Assembly: GCA_028284395.1 (NCBI GenBank)
Contig: JANQRV010000286.1
Location: 1-52,965 of the forward strand
DNA length: 52,965 bases
Direction: 5' to 3'
DNA from: Saprospiraceae bacterium
GTDB lineage: Bacteria > Bacteroidota > Bacteroidia > Chitinophagales > Saprospiraceae
In this document: positions 14,675 through 23,475 of the stretch, piece after piece
Numbering within the stretch: position 1 is the stretch's first letter
How the letters are laid out: each line of letters starts with the position of its first letter
Position numbers and translations under genes: made by a program
Notes under the pieces: generated by a model
Told to the model about the DNA's origin: nothing
The model's input: only the letters and a program-made list of their open reading frames with translations
Databases searched by the model: none

Positions 14675-17410
14675 TCAGGGTTTTAGTTCCAAGCCCTGAC
14701 GGATGCCCTTTTCAATGGCAGGAACTCCCCGATCCATCCACACGGGCATTGGCGCTCCCTTTAGATAGTGATCAAAAAACTGTGCCATGCGCGTTTGAAA
14801 GTCAATGCGATTTTGCAACTTCACTGGCCAGTGTGGTTCTCCGTTGTAGTTCAACATCCAGGCTGGTTTATTTAATCTTCGCAGTGCGACAAAAAACTCA
14901 ATGCCCTGATACCAAGGAACAGCACTATCTTTGTCATTGTGTAAGATCAATACGGGGGTTTCAATTTTATCTATGGAAAAGATTGGCGAGTTTTCCAGAT
15001 AACGCAGTGGTTTCTCCCAGAGGGTGCCGCCAATTCGGCTTTGCGTGTGTTCGTATTGAAACATACGGCTGTAACCCGATCCCCATCGAATACCGCCGTA
15101 TGCAGAGATCATATTCACGACAGGAGCACCGGATTCGGCACACTTAAAGATATTGGTCTTGGTCAGCAAATGGGCAATTTGATAGCCTCCCCAGCTGTGA
15201 CCCTGTACACCAATGTTCGCTCGGTCTACAAAACCCTCGTCCACCAATGCCGAAACACCAGCCACAACAGCATTGTAAGCACTTTCGCCGGGATATCCGA
15301 TGCGGTATGGAACATCCGGATTAAAAATGAGGTATCCCCGGCTGGCATAGAAGGAATAAGAGATTGTCGAACGGCCCGGATAAGGAGCACGATGTCGATG
15401 TAAACCATCGGAACTTCGTTCGTAAAAGTTGACGATCAAAGGATATTTTTTGTTGGGGTCGAACCCTTCCGGCTTAACCAGCAATCCAGACAGTTGTTGG
15501 CCATCCAAGGATGTCCAATTGTACAACTCAATGCTCCCCCAACGATACGCCTCCTGTTGCGGATTGGCATTACTAATCTTCGTCGCCGCGGTCAGCCCAT
15601 TCGAGTAATAAACATCGGGAAAGTCCACAAAACTCTCCTTTGTGAAGATCCATTCATTGGATTGTTTTGCTTTAAGCGGTCTACGATCGTACAGGAAGGG
15701 GCCGGATTGCAGTATTTTCTTGGTGCCCGTATGCAGATTATAGCTCAAGTAACCTGATTCCTTGCTTTTCTCATCAAAAAAATGAAACAACATGGGACCA
15801 ACTTCCTCGATCGATCGCTCCTCCGGGTCTCTTTTGATGTATCTCATCCTTCTTTTCTCAGACCGACTTCGGGTCATGTTATTGTCTTTCAAATGACCCC
15901 GCGGATCGATTAACCATGCGTCATAGCGATCGTAAACAATGATGAAGTCATCATTGGTAGTCCACCCCGCAATTCCGTACGAACTGGGATAATCTGGGCG
16001 ATCATTCAATTCATCATAGAAAGCAACGGCAGTATTGTTCGTGATTTGACGAAGCTTCTTGCGTTCTATTTCGTAGGCGTACCACGCCGTGTCGAGCACA
16101 GAATACCAGTAAGCATACCTACCCATTGGCGAGAGCCGCACCTGCCCCCGGATCCCTTCTCCAATTAAGGTGGTTCCTCCGGTTTTGGTATCGATCAGAT
16201 ACGCATCCCTTCGTGAAGGTCCTCCCTCCCAGGAAACTTGTCGATAATAGGCCTCATCCTGATAACCCAATGCATATTTGGAGTTGCCTTCACTCCCCCA
16301 CTCGACGTTTGGAATGGCAGGCCTACCCAATTGTACCAATTTATGGTCTGCGGTGTGGTATACCGCCAGAAAGCTTTTCTTTCGATCCCGATCCAACTGT
16401 ACTTTTTGTTGGGGATACAGCCGTGCATCTTTGTAAGTCCAGACCTCAACCTCCACAATCTCTTCCTCCAGTAAAGAAGTATCTTGCAAAGTCGGTTTGG
16501 AAGCAGTTCCAAAGTAAAGCTTGGTTTCATCATCGGAATACGTCGGTTTCTGATGCTCGCTGACAAGCAACTCATCGGAGAGAAAATCATCCCCTTGGCC
16601 AACTATCAGTGCTGCTGATTCGTCGCCAGCATTCCAATGGTAAAGACCGTAAGGCCTGATTTCGGCTTTGCTGGTATCTAGATCGGCAAGAAAACAGGCT
16701 TTCTCCCCACTATTACTGATGGCGAGAGATTTGTATTTGCCCTTTGCGCGCCATAACGGCTGGTATCTTTTGTCGGCACAATCGAATCGGTAGACGCCCG
16801 CGCCTGCTCCATCGGCATCTCCTTTCGAAGAGGCTAAAAAGGCTTCTCCCTTTTCAGCCGAAAGCACTTCCTTGACATTGGCGAGTCCATATTTCTCACC
16901 GCTCGCAAGATGCAAGACAATAAGAGAATCCTGGTCCCTTTTCGTTTTTAAAGTATACGCCAACCATCCTGACCACTCCTTCGGGACCGCCAGATCTTCT
17001 ACCCCCGGAATCTTTTCCGAACTTCCCGATGCCAGGTCCATAATGACAAGGGTATCCACCGGCCATTGGTCCTCCTCTACCCGCTCTCGCTTCAATCGAT
17101 TGATGGTATCCATTGCCGGTTTAATTTTAAAAACGGCAAATCTACTATCTGCCGTAAATCTGGCACTTCCGGCTCGCGGATAGTCAACCGATTCCGCAGT
17201 AGCCCCTTTGTAAATGGTCAATACCGGGTCGCCTTTCACCGGCTCCAAAGCAAAACTGATCCATTGCCCATCCGGAGATATGGCCTTATTTTCAATCCGG
17301 TTCCAACTGGAGAAATTTTCAAAGGAAAGTTGCTGTTTATCTTGCGCCAAAGCCGCAGAAAAATAAAGGAGAAATACGCCGAAGAGGAAAAGCTTAAGTT
17401 GATTTATCAT
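14675..17410 (-). CDS. Secreted S9 family peptidase (prolyl oligopeptidase/DPP-like)
   Basis: The 911-residue protein starts MINQLKLFLFGVFLLYFSA with a clear signal peptide ending ALAQ; an in-frame ATG 45 nt upstream would bury that signal, so 17410 is preferred. Residues about 30-650 form a long beta-propeller of WD/PD40-type blades (SPDGQWISF, SPMGRYAYWYS). The C-terminal hydrolase domain has Ser739 in QGHSWGGYQ, an Asp-containing HNDKDSAVPW segment and His860 in NGEPHWP. It is probably a periplasmic or outer-surface peptidase for oligopeptide scavenging. Its propeller is longer than that of the S9 protein at 7957, and it lacks that protein's C-terminal extension. It is convergent with the DUF6090 gene, 22 nt apart, with no obvious terminator between them. 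Confidence 0.9.
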   Translation of the reverse strand: MINQLKLFLFGVFLLYFSAALAQDKQQLSFENFSSWNRIENKAISPDGQWISFALEPVKGDPVLTIYKGATAESVDYPRAGSARFTADSRFAVFKIKPAMDTINRLKRERVEEDQWPVDTLVIMDLASGSSEKIPGVEDLAVPKEWSGWLAYTLKTKRDQDSLIVLHLASGEKYGLANVKEVLSAEKGEAFLASSKGDADGAGAGVYRFDCADKRYQPLWRAKGKYKSLAISNSGEKACFLADLDTSKAEIRPYGLYHWNAGDESAALIVGQGDDFLSDELLVSEHQKPTYSDDETKLYFGTASKPTLQDTSLLEEEIVEVEVWTYKDARLYPQQKVQLDRDRKKSFLAVYHTADHKLVQLGRPAIPNVEWGSEGNSKYALGYQDEAYYRQVSWEGGPSRRDAYLIDTKTGGTTLIGEGIRGQVRLSPMGRYAYWYSVLDTAWYAYEIERKKLRQITNNTAVAFYDELNDRPDYPSSYGIAGWTTNDDFIIVYDRYDAWLIDPRGHLKDNNMTRSRSEKRRMRYIKRDPEERSIEEVGPMLFHFFDEKSKESGYLSYNLHTGTKKILQSGPFLYDRRPLKAKQSNEWIFTKESFVDFPDVYYSNGLTAATKISNANPQQEAYRWGSIELYNWTSLDGQQLSGLLVKPEGFDPNKKYPLIVNFYERSSDGLHRHRAPYPGRSTISYSFYASRGYLIFNPDVPYRIGYPGESAYNAVVAGVSALVDEGFVDRANIGVQGHSWGGYQIAHLLTKTNIFKCAESGAPVVNMISAYGGIRWGSGYSRMFQYEHTQSRIGGTLWEKPLRYLENSPIFSIDKIETPVLILHNDKDSAVPWYQGIEFFVALRRLNKPAWMLNYNGEPHWPVKLQNRIDFQTRMAQFFDHYLKGAPMPVWMDRGVPAIEKGIRQGLELKP

Positions 17411-17570
17411 TCCGATTGAATTGCTGTCGTGAAAAGTTGGCACAATATACTGCAAAATTCACCTAGTACTGTCAGGAGTATATAATTTTTACCAGTTAAG
17501 AAAATTTCAAATGAGTAAAAAAATTTTTCACATGGATCTGAATGCTTCAGAAATGCCTTAATTTGCTGGA

Positions 17571-19922
17571 ATGAAAGTTTGTATAGCAGAAAAACCAAGC
17601 GTGGCGCGGGAGGTCGCCATGATATTGGGAGCTAAAAGCAAGAAAGACGGATACCTGGAGGGCAATGGCTATCAAGTGACCTGGACTTTCGGTCATTTTT
17701 GCACGCTGAAGATGCCGGAAGACTATCAGCCTCATCTAAAGAAATGGGACTTGAATACCCTCCCCATCGTTCCGGAACGATTCGAAACCAAGCTCATTAA
17801 AAATCAAGGTGTTAAAAAGCAGTTTTCGGTAATCAAGAAATTATGCAAAAACGCCGAAACTGTTATCAATTGCGGAGATGCCGGACAAGAAGGCGAACTC
17901 ATCCAAAGATGGGTATTAAAAGAAGCGAATTACACCGGACCGGTACTTCGTCTTTGGATCTCCTCCCTGACCGCGCAGGCCATTAGAGATGGGTTTCGCA
18001 ATCTAAAGCCTTCACAACATTACGATAATCTCTACTACGCCGGTAGTTCGAGAGCCATTGGCGATTGGCTTTTAGGGATGAATGCCACGCGGCTCTATAC
18101 GTTGAAGTTTGGTGGCTACAAACAGGTGCTGTCGATCGGCCGCGTCCAAACCCCTACGCTGGCAATGCTGGCACTGCGTTACAAAGAAATCGAGAACTTT
18201 GTACCGGAGCCCTTTTGGGAATTGCAAACGCTTTACCGCAAAGTAGTTTTCAACTGCACCAAGGGCCGATTCGCAAAACGAGAAGACGGACAAACCCTCC
18301 TGGAATTGATCCAGGACAAACCTTTTACGATCATCTCTTTCGAAAAGAAGAAAGGGCGCGAATATCCTCCGAGGTTATTTGACCTAACCAGTCTCCAAGT
18401 GCATTGCAATAAGCGTTTTGGCTTTTCTGCGGATCAAACACTCAAGATTGTCCAAAAGCTTTATGAGCAAAAAGTGGTGACCTATCCACGCGTCGATACG
18501 ACCTATCTTCCAAACGATCTCTACCCAAAGATTGCCGGCATACTTGCCAACCTGAGCAACTACAGTCAATTCACACAATCCCTCCTGGGGCAGCCGATCA
18601 GGAAATCAGCCAAAGTTTTCAACGACAAGAAGGTAACCGATCACCATGCTATTATCCCAACGGGAGTACAGAAAAGTTTGCCGCTTCAGGAACAACAAGT
18701 CTACGATTCCATTACCCGGCGTTTCATTGCCGCCTTCTACCCGGACTGCATCGTTGCAAATACTACTGTTCTGGGCGAGGTAGAGAAAGTTCAATTCAAA
18801 GCCACGGGCAAGGAGATCCTGGAACCCGGATGGCGCGTCCTCTTTCCGAAAACAAAAAAGGATGACAACAGCGAAAAAGACAAGAAGGAAGAAGACAAAA
18901 TCCTGCCTGCCTTTACCAAGGGAGAAACCGGTCCCCACTCCCCTACTCTGGTTGAAAAGATCACCCAACCACCTAAACATTACACAGAAGCTACCCTGCT
19001 GAGAGCAATGGAAACTGCCGGCAAAAAAGTAGACGATGAAGAGTTGCGCGAGTTGATGAAAGCCAACGGGATCGGACGCCCTTCTACCCGTGCCAACATT
19101 ATCGAAACCCTCTTCAAGCGCCGGTACATCCGCCGCAAGAAGAAACTCATCATGGCTACCGAAACCGGCATTCAGCTCATCGATACGATCGACAATGAAC
19201 TATTAAAGTCGGCTGAATTAACCGGGCAATGGGAAAAGAAATTGCGCGAAATCGAATCCGGAAGTCACCAGGCCCAACAATTCATCAGCGACATGAAAGC
19301 CATGGTTGACAAGTTGGTTACAGAAGTCAGGAAAATGCCTGCCCGTCGTCGCATATCCCATCAATCCTCCCAATCCAAGAGCGGTTCTACCTCCTCTCCC
19401 ACCCCCAAACAATCTCCCAAACAAGTTGCAGTCGCCGGCCTCACTTGCCCAAAATGCAACACCGGATCACTGCTAAAGGGCAAAACGGCTTATGGCTGCA
19501 GCCAATGGAAAGAGGGTTGCGATTTCCGCATTCCATTTAAATTTATGAACAAAAAGATCCCCCTAAAACAAATGCTTAGATTGATTCGACACGGTGCGAC
19601 CATTCAGTTGAAAGGCTTTCAAGAAAACAGCATTAAAGTAAACGGGCGATTGAGGTTCGATAACGCCTACGTGCTCCGGTTTGAAAACTCTGGTGAGAAA
19701 ATTTTATCTGAGGAAAAAAAATCTACAAAAAAAATCCTAGCTTGCCCCAAATGTAAGGTTGGTCAAGTACTCAAAGGCAAGAAAGCATATGGGTGCAGTC
19801 GCTGGCAAGAAGGTTGTGACTTTCGCTTTGCGTTCGACAAGGTCCGGGAAAAAGCGGGGTCTAGAAAGCTGACGGCAGCGTTGGTCAAACGCATCCTAGA
19901 AGCATCCTACCTAAACGGGTAG
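17571..19922 (+). CDS. topB: DNA topoisomerase III (type IA)
   Basis: The 783-residue enzyme opens with the Toprim start MKVCIAEKPSVAREVAMIL. Its acidic motif reads D103-A-G-Q-E107, the DAG.E form common in TopB rather than the DxDRE form of TopA. The domain II/III signature SIGRVQTPTLAML and the active-site Tyr305 in VVTYPRVDTTYL follow; this Tyr makes the transient 5'-phosphotyrosyl bond during single-strand passage. A Ser/Pro-rich linker (about 605-630) leads to two C-terminal modules, each with CPKC...GCS.W.EGCDFR, which look like Zn-binding TopB repeats. Roles are decatenation of replication or recombination intermediates. The gene is transcribed alone; TopA is also encoded in this window at 49342-51879. 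Confidence 0.95.
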   Translation: MKVCIAEKPSVAREVAMILGAKSKKDGYLEGNGYQVTWTFGHFCTLKMPEDYQPHLKKWDLNTLPIVPERFETKLIKNQGVKKQFSVIKKLCKNAETVINCGDAGQEGELIQRWVLKEANYTGPVLRLWISSLTAQAIRDGFRNLKPSQHYDNLYYAGSSRAIGDWLLGMNATRLYTLKFGGYKQVLSIGRVQTPTLAMLALRYKEIENFVPEPFWELQTLYRKVVFNCTKGRFAKREDGQTLLELIQDKPFTIISFEKKKGREYPPRLFDLTSLQVHCNKRFGFSADQTLKIVQKLYEQKVVTYPRVDTTYLPNDLYPKIAGILANLSNYSQFTQSLLGQPIRKSAKVFNDKKVTDHHAIIPTGVQKSLPLQEQQVYDSITRRFIAAFYPDCIVANTTVLGEVEKVQFKATGKEILEPGWRVLFPKTKKDDNSEKDKKEEDKILPAFTKGETGPHSPTLVEKITQPPKHYTEATLLRAMETAGKKVDDEELRELMKANGIGRPSTRANIIETLFKRRYIRRKKKLIMATETGIQLIDTIDNELLKSAELTGQWEKKLREIESGSHQAQQFISDMKAMVDKLVTEVRKMPARRRISHQSSQSKSGSTSSPTPKQSPKQVAVAGLTCPKCNTGSLLKGKTAYGCSQWKEGCDFRIPFKFMNKKIPLKQMLRLIRHGATIQLKGFQENSIKVNGRLRFDNAYVLRFENSGEKILSEEKKSTKKILACPKCKVGQVLKGKKAYGCSRWQEGCDFRFAFDKVREKAGSRKLTAALVKRILEASYLNG

Positions 19923-20094
19923 TTTTGGATCGCCACCTTGAATTTAGAATTTTTATTATGTATCTTTCTCCCATTATACTGAACGCTCCTACCAGACAAT
20001 CTTCCTAACATTACTTCTACAGTTGTCAAGACGTTCCAATCCAAGTTGAATCTATAGCGCTCCGACTCAATTTTAGCTTATAAAACAGAGTACT

Positions 20095-21015
20095 ATGAAG
20101 CCAATGATTGGCCTATTCATGGCACTGTTGGTTTGCGCTATCGTGAAAGCCGAACAGACTGTCGTTGCATTGCCCATACAACTAGTAGGTAACCTGATAT
20201 TGGTGGAAGGAAAGGCCGACCACCAAAGAGGGTGGTTTGTATTGGATACCGGCGCTTCTGCCCTGGTCTTAAACAGTCGTTATTTCAAAGGTAAAGTCAA
20301 TAGTGATTTGACGGTTACCGGCATTTCTGACGGCACCACTAACCTGGAGACGAAATGGGTCAAATTCGCACTGGGCGACCTCTCCTGGAGCCGTCAACAG
20401 GCTGCCATTCTTTCCCTGGAATACATCGAAAAAACCAAAGGTGTGAAAATCTTAGGCCTACTTGGCAGTCACCTGTTTTGGCGACACGAGCTGCTTTTGG
20501 ATCTTCAAAACAACACTCTGCAAATCAAAAGAGTAAATCGAAGCGCAGATACTTGGTATGCTCATTTGAGTGCCTTGCCGCGCACCGTCATCCCCTTCCG
20601 CATGAAAGGTGGAATGCCGATTTTAAACATCGACGTCGAAGGACACGGCCTAAAATTAGGGCTAGATACCGGTGCTGAATCTAACCTATTGGCCAACAAG
20701 ACCTTTCAGGCATTATTCAACAACCTCACCCCCGAAGAGGTTGCGGCTTTCAGAGGCATTGGCAAGAAGATCAGAATTGTTCCATCGGGCTACCTTCGCG
20801 ATGTCAAAGTGGGTTCTCTTTATTGCCGCCCCATGAAAACGCTGTTCACCGACATGAATAACATCAATCGAAATCTGTCCGGCACCCAGTTAGACGGAAT
20901 CGTTGGCTACGAATTTTTGCGCCAGTTTTTCGTCTCCATTAATTTCAGAAGCCGAAAAATAACCCTTTGGGAATTGAAGCCCCATCCGGTTGAGATCATC
21001 GCTCCCGGGAAATAG
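20095..21015 (+). CDS. Secreted retropepsin-like aspartyl protease
   Basis: The 306-residue protein has a signal peptide (MKPMIGLFMALLVCAIVKA) and two aspartyl-protease motifs: FVLDTGASALVL with Asp51 and LGLDTGAESNLL with Asp191. Two D-T-G motifs about 140 residues apart in one chain suggest a pseudo-dimer, with each half supplying one catalytic Asp. Bacterial members with this layout are usually periplasmic and of unknown substrate. A possible promoter lies upstream: TTG at 19938 and TATCTTTC at 19961-19968 with 20-nt spacing, leaving a leader of about 125 nt. The 172 nt between topB and this gene hold nothing else I can identify. Confidence 0.85.
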   Translation: MKPMIGLFMALLVCAIVKAEQTVVALPIQLVGNLILVEGKADHQRGWFVLDTGASALVLNSRYFKGKVNSDLTVTGISDGTTNLETKWVKFALGDLSWSRQQAAILSLEYIEKTKGVKILGLLGSHLFWRHELLLDLQNNTLQIKRVNRSADTWYAHLSALPRTVIPFRMKGGMPILNIDVEGHGLKLGLDTGAESNLLANKTFQALFNNLTPEEVAAFRGIGKKIRIVPSGYLRDVKVGSLYCRPMKTLFTDMNNINRNLSGTQLDGIVGYEFLRQFFVSINFRSRKITLWELKPHPVEIIAPGK

Positions 21016-21135
21016 ATCAACCGGCGAATATCACTACTGCTTCCCGCAAGAGTTTTTAGAATGCAATTGTAAGAAGCTGTTAGCGGCTCAAGATGACAGA
21101 AAATTTAACAGCTCGAAGATCCAGGGAAAGATTTT

Positions 21136-21156
21136 CAATAGCTTCCTAAGCTATTG
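21136..21156. repeat. Short perfect hairpin downstream of the aspartyl protease gene
   Basis: CAATAGCTT and AAGCTATTG form perfect 9-bp arms around a CCT loop. It lies about 120 nt past the protease stop codon and lacks a following T-run, so it is a stem-loop of uncertain role, perhaps a weak terminator. The rest of 21016-21287 contains only the candidate promoter below. Confidence 0.5.
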
Positions 21157-21225
21157 ACGATCTGGCATCGGCATCTAACAAAGGGGGTGTCGATCCACCT
21201 GGTTTTACTTTCCTGCTCATCTTTT

Positions 21226-21256
21226 TTGCATTAAAGTAGAAAAAGTTTAATATTTG
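21226..21256 (+). promoter_or_regulatory. Candidate promoter of the kelch/T9SS gene
   Basis: A TTG ending a T-run (21226-21228) is followed after 19 nt by TAATATTTG (21248-21256), close to the Bacteroidota TTTG / TAnnTTTG promoter but with three bases between TA and TTTG. The start codon is 31 nt downstream. The same TAATATTTG string occurs in the PadR/DUF6090 intergenic repeats. Confidence 0.45.
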
Positions 21257-21287
21257 GCTTAAGTATCTCACATAAAGCCATCATTCC

Positions 21288-23402
21288 ATGAACAGTCGCT
21301 ACCATTATTACTTTTCCCTGATTTTCTGCACTTTATTGCTGATAAGCAGCCACTATGTCATTGCTCAGAAATGGACGCCGGTACCAACCAACAATTCGTT
21401 GCCGGCTCGTAACAACGCCGCCGCGATCTACAATAGTTCAGATCATTCCATCGTTGTTTTCGGTGGGTTCACCAATGACGGTTTTGTAAATGATTTATGG
21501 AAATTAGACCTGGCCACTTATACCTGGACCGAGATCAGCACTTCCGGTTCCAAACCTTTTCCAAGACATACGCCTAATGCCATTTACGACGAAGCCAATA
21601 ATCGAATGATTGTCTATTCCGGTCAGGGCACCGAAGGACTAGCCAATGACATTTGGAGCTTTGATTTCGACAATGGCACCTGGCAGGAACTCAGCTCCAA
21701 TAGTGATGGTGGAGGGCAACCATCCAAACGGTATGGAACCGTCGCAGCTCTGGATGTGAATACCAATCAATTGATTGTCTTTGCTGGTTTCGCATCCGTC
21801 GGAAGCCGGCAGGACGACACCTGGGCATTCGATCTGGATGACAATTCCTGGACCGACCTACAGCCTTCTCCACACCCCGTTCAACGGTGCCTACATCGAA
21901 GTTCTTTGATCGACGATCAGGGGAAGATGATCATGTACGGTGGTCAGAGCGGCGGCCCCCTGGAAGATATCTGGTCTTTTGATTTCAATGCAGGAACCTG
22001 GACCGAACTGACTCCCAACTCTTCTCCTCCCGGACGCCTATGGTCTTCTGTCAATTACATTGGAGAGGATCGATTGATCGTTTTCGGTGGCAATGGTGCC
22101 GGCCAAGGCAGCTCCTCCGGCGTTTTAGATGATCTTTGGGAATTTTCCCTTTCCGACAATTCTTGGACGCAACTAAACATCGACAACGGCCCATCTGCCC
22201 GTGATGGCCATTGCGGCATTTTCCTGCCTTGCCAACAACAGATCCTCGTCTTTGCGGGCAGTAATTCGAGTGGAACACTTTTGAATGATCTTTGGATATT
22301 GGAGGACCTGGGATTGCAAAACGGAACGGCACCAATGATCTCTGGCTTGCAAAATGAATACTGCATCAGCAACGATGCTGTTCAACTCGCCGGAAATCCA
22401 GTCGGCGGAACCTTTAGCGGTGCCGCTTCTCCAACCGGAATGATTATGCCCGCTCAATTGGGTGCGGGCAACCACTCCATCCGTTATACCGCAACCGATG
22501 ACCGCGGCTGTAGCACCACAGCAGAAGCAGCCTTTACTATAGTCGAGACCCTTCCCCAACCGACCATTTCCTGTGGAGACACCGATCTTTCATTGATTAC
22601 TTTCGATTGGAGTCACCCCTCCGCCACTCAATTTACTTATCAGATCACCAGAAATCTGATGGCTCCCGAGCCCTCGGTATCTACCAACCAGTTATCATTC
22701 ACCCAAACGGATCTGCTGCAGGGGGAAACGGTGGAGATCATGGTCCGCCCCGAAGCTGCCAACGCCTGTGGTGCCGCCCCTTCTGATGTCATTTTTTGCT
22801 CGACCGAAACCTGCTTCACTACATTGATCAGCGATACCCTGTATATCTGTGAGGGGGAACGCATCGTTAGGGATGGACAAATCTACGAGGGCGGAGCGCC
22901 CGGTACCGAAACCATGCTTTACAGTTCCTTAGATCGCTTCCTGCCTTGCGATAGCACGGAAACGCTCGCCATCATTACCCTGGAAAAAAAGGAATCCTCG
23001 ATCGATACGACCATTAATGCCGGAGAGCGCTACAGAAATGTGACCATCACCGCCGATACCTCCTGGACGGAGGTATTCTCCGCCATCAATGGCTGTGACA
23101 GCACCGTCTTGATCTCCGTCGATGTACTTACCACTTCCCTGGATGAATTTTCGGCACAGGAACATTTTCTTCAAGTATACCCCAACCCCTTTTCTAATGA
23201 AACGGTCTTTGAAATCCAAGCAGTCCGGAAGCCGGACTTCGTTTTGGAAGTCTTTCACCCCAACGGATCCTTGCTTCGCAGCATCAATTTCACGGAACAA
23301 AGATTGGTCTTAGATCGAAAAGACCTCGTGGCCGGCATGTATTTTTACCGCCTGAAAGATAAGTCTTCCGTCATTGAGCAGGGAAAGTTAATTGTACAAT
23401 AG
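21288..23402 (+). CDS. Kelch-repeat protein with T9SS C-terminal sorting domain
   Basis: The 704-residue product has a signal peptide ending HYVIAQ, then about six kelch repeats (residues about 30-345; blades marked by IVVFGGF, DLWKLDL, YTWTEI, DIWSFDF, LIVFGGN, DLWEFSL), forming a beta-propeller. Two Ig/fibronectin-like regions follow, with paired cysteines (CISND, CGDTDL, CDSTETL, GCDSTVLIS). The C-terminus is the type IX secretion signal: VYPNPFSNETVFEIQ, a long beta segment, then GMYFYRLKDKS and a short Lys-containing end. The protein is therefore probably exported by the Por system and attached to the cell surface or released. No enzyme motif is visible; a binding or adhesion role is inferred. 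Confidence 0.92.
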   Translation: MNSRYHYYFSLIFCTLLLISSHYVIAQKWTPVPTNNSLPARNNAAAIYNSSDHSIVVFGGFTNDGFVNDLWKLDLATYTWTEISTSGSKPFPRHTPNAIYDEANNRMIVYSGQGTEGLANDIWSFDFDNGTWQELSSNSDGGGQPSKRYGTVAALDVNTNQLIVFAGFASVGSRQDDTWAFDLDDNSWTDLQPSPHPVQRCLHRSSLIDDQGKMIMYGGQSGGPLEDIWSFDFNAGTWTELTPNSSPPGRLWSSVNYIGEDRLIVFGGNGAGQGSSSGVLDDLWEFSLSDNSWTQLNIDNGPSARDGHCGIFLPCQQQILVFAGSNSSGTLLNDLWILEDLGLQNGTAPMISGLQNEYCISNDAVQLAGNPVGGTFSGAASPTGMIMPAQLGAGNHSIRYTATDDRGCSTTAEAAFTIVETLPQPTISCGDTDLSLITFDWSHPSATQFTYQITRNLMAPEPSVSTNQLSFTQTDLLQGETVEIMVRPEAANACGAAPSDVIFCSTETCFTTLISDTLYICEGERIVRDGQIYEGGAPGTETMLYSSLDRFLPCDSTETLAIITLEKKESSIDTTINAGERYRNVTITADTSWTEVFSAINGCDSTVLISVDVLTTSLDEFSAQEHFLQVYPNPFSNETVFEIQAVRKPDFVLEVFHPNGSLLRSINFTEQRLVLDRKDLVAGMYFYRLKDKSSVIEQGKLIVQ

Positions 23403-23475
23403 TCATCAGTCCTGCCAACTATGCCTATATTGCGATCCGATTAAATTCGTCTTGTGCTACTAGAATCGCAACACC

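Noticed and set aside
21016..21287. Possible RNA gene in the 272-bp gap
   Set aside because: Only a 9-bp hairpin and a promoter-like pair are seen; no cloverleaf or known ncRNA pattern.
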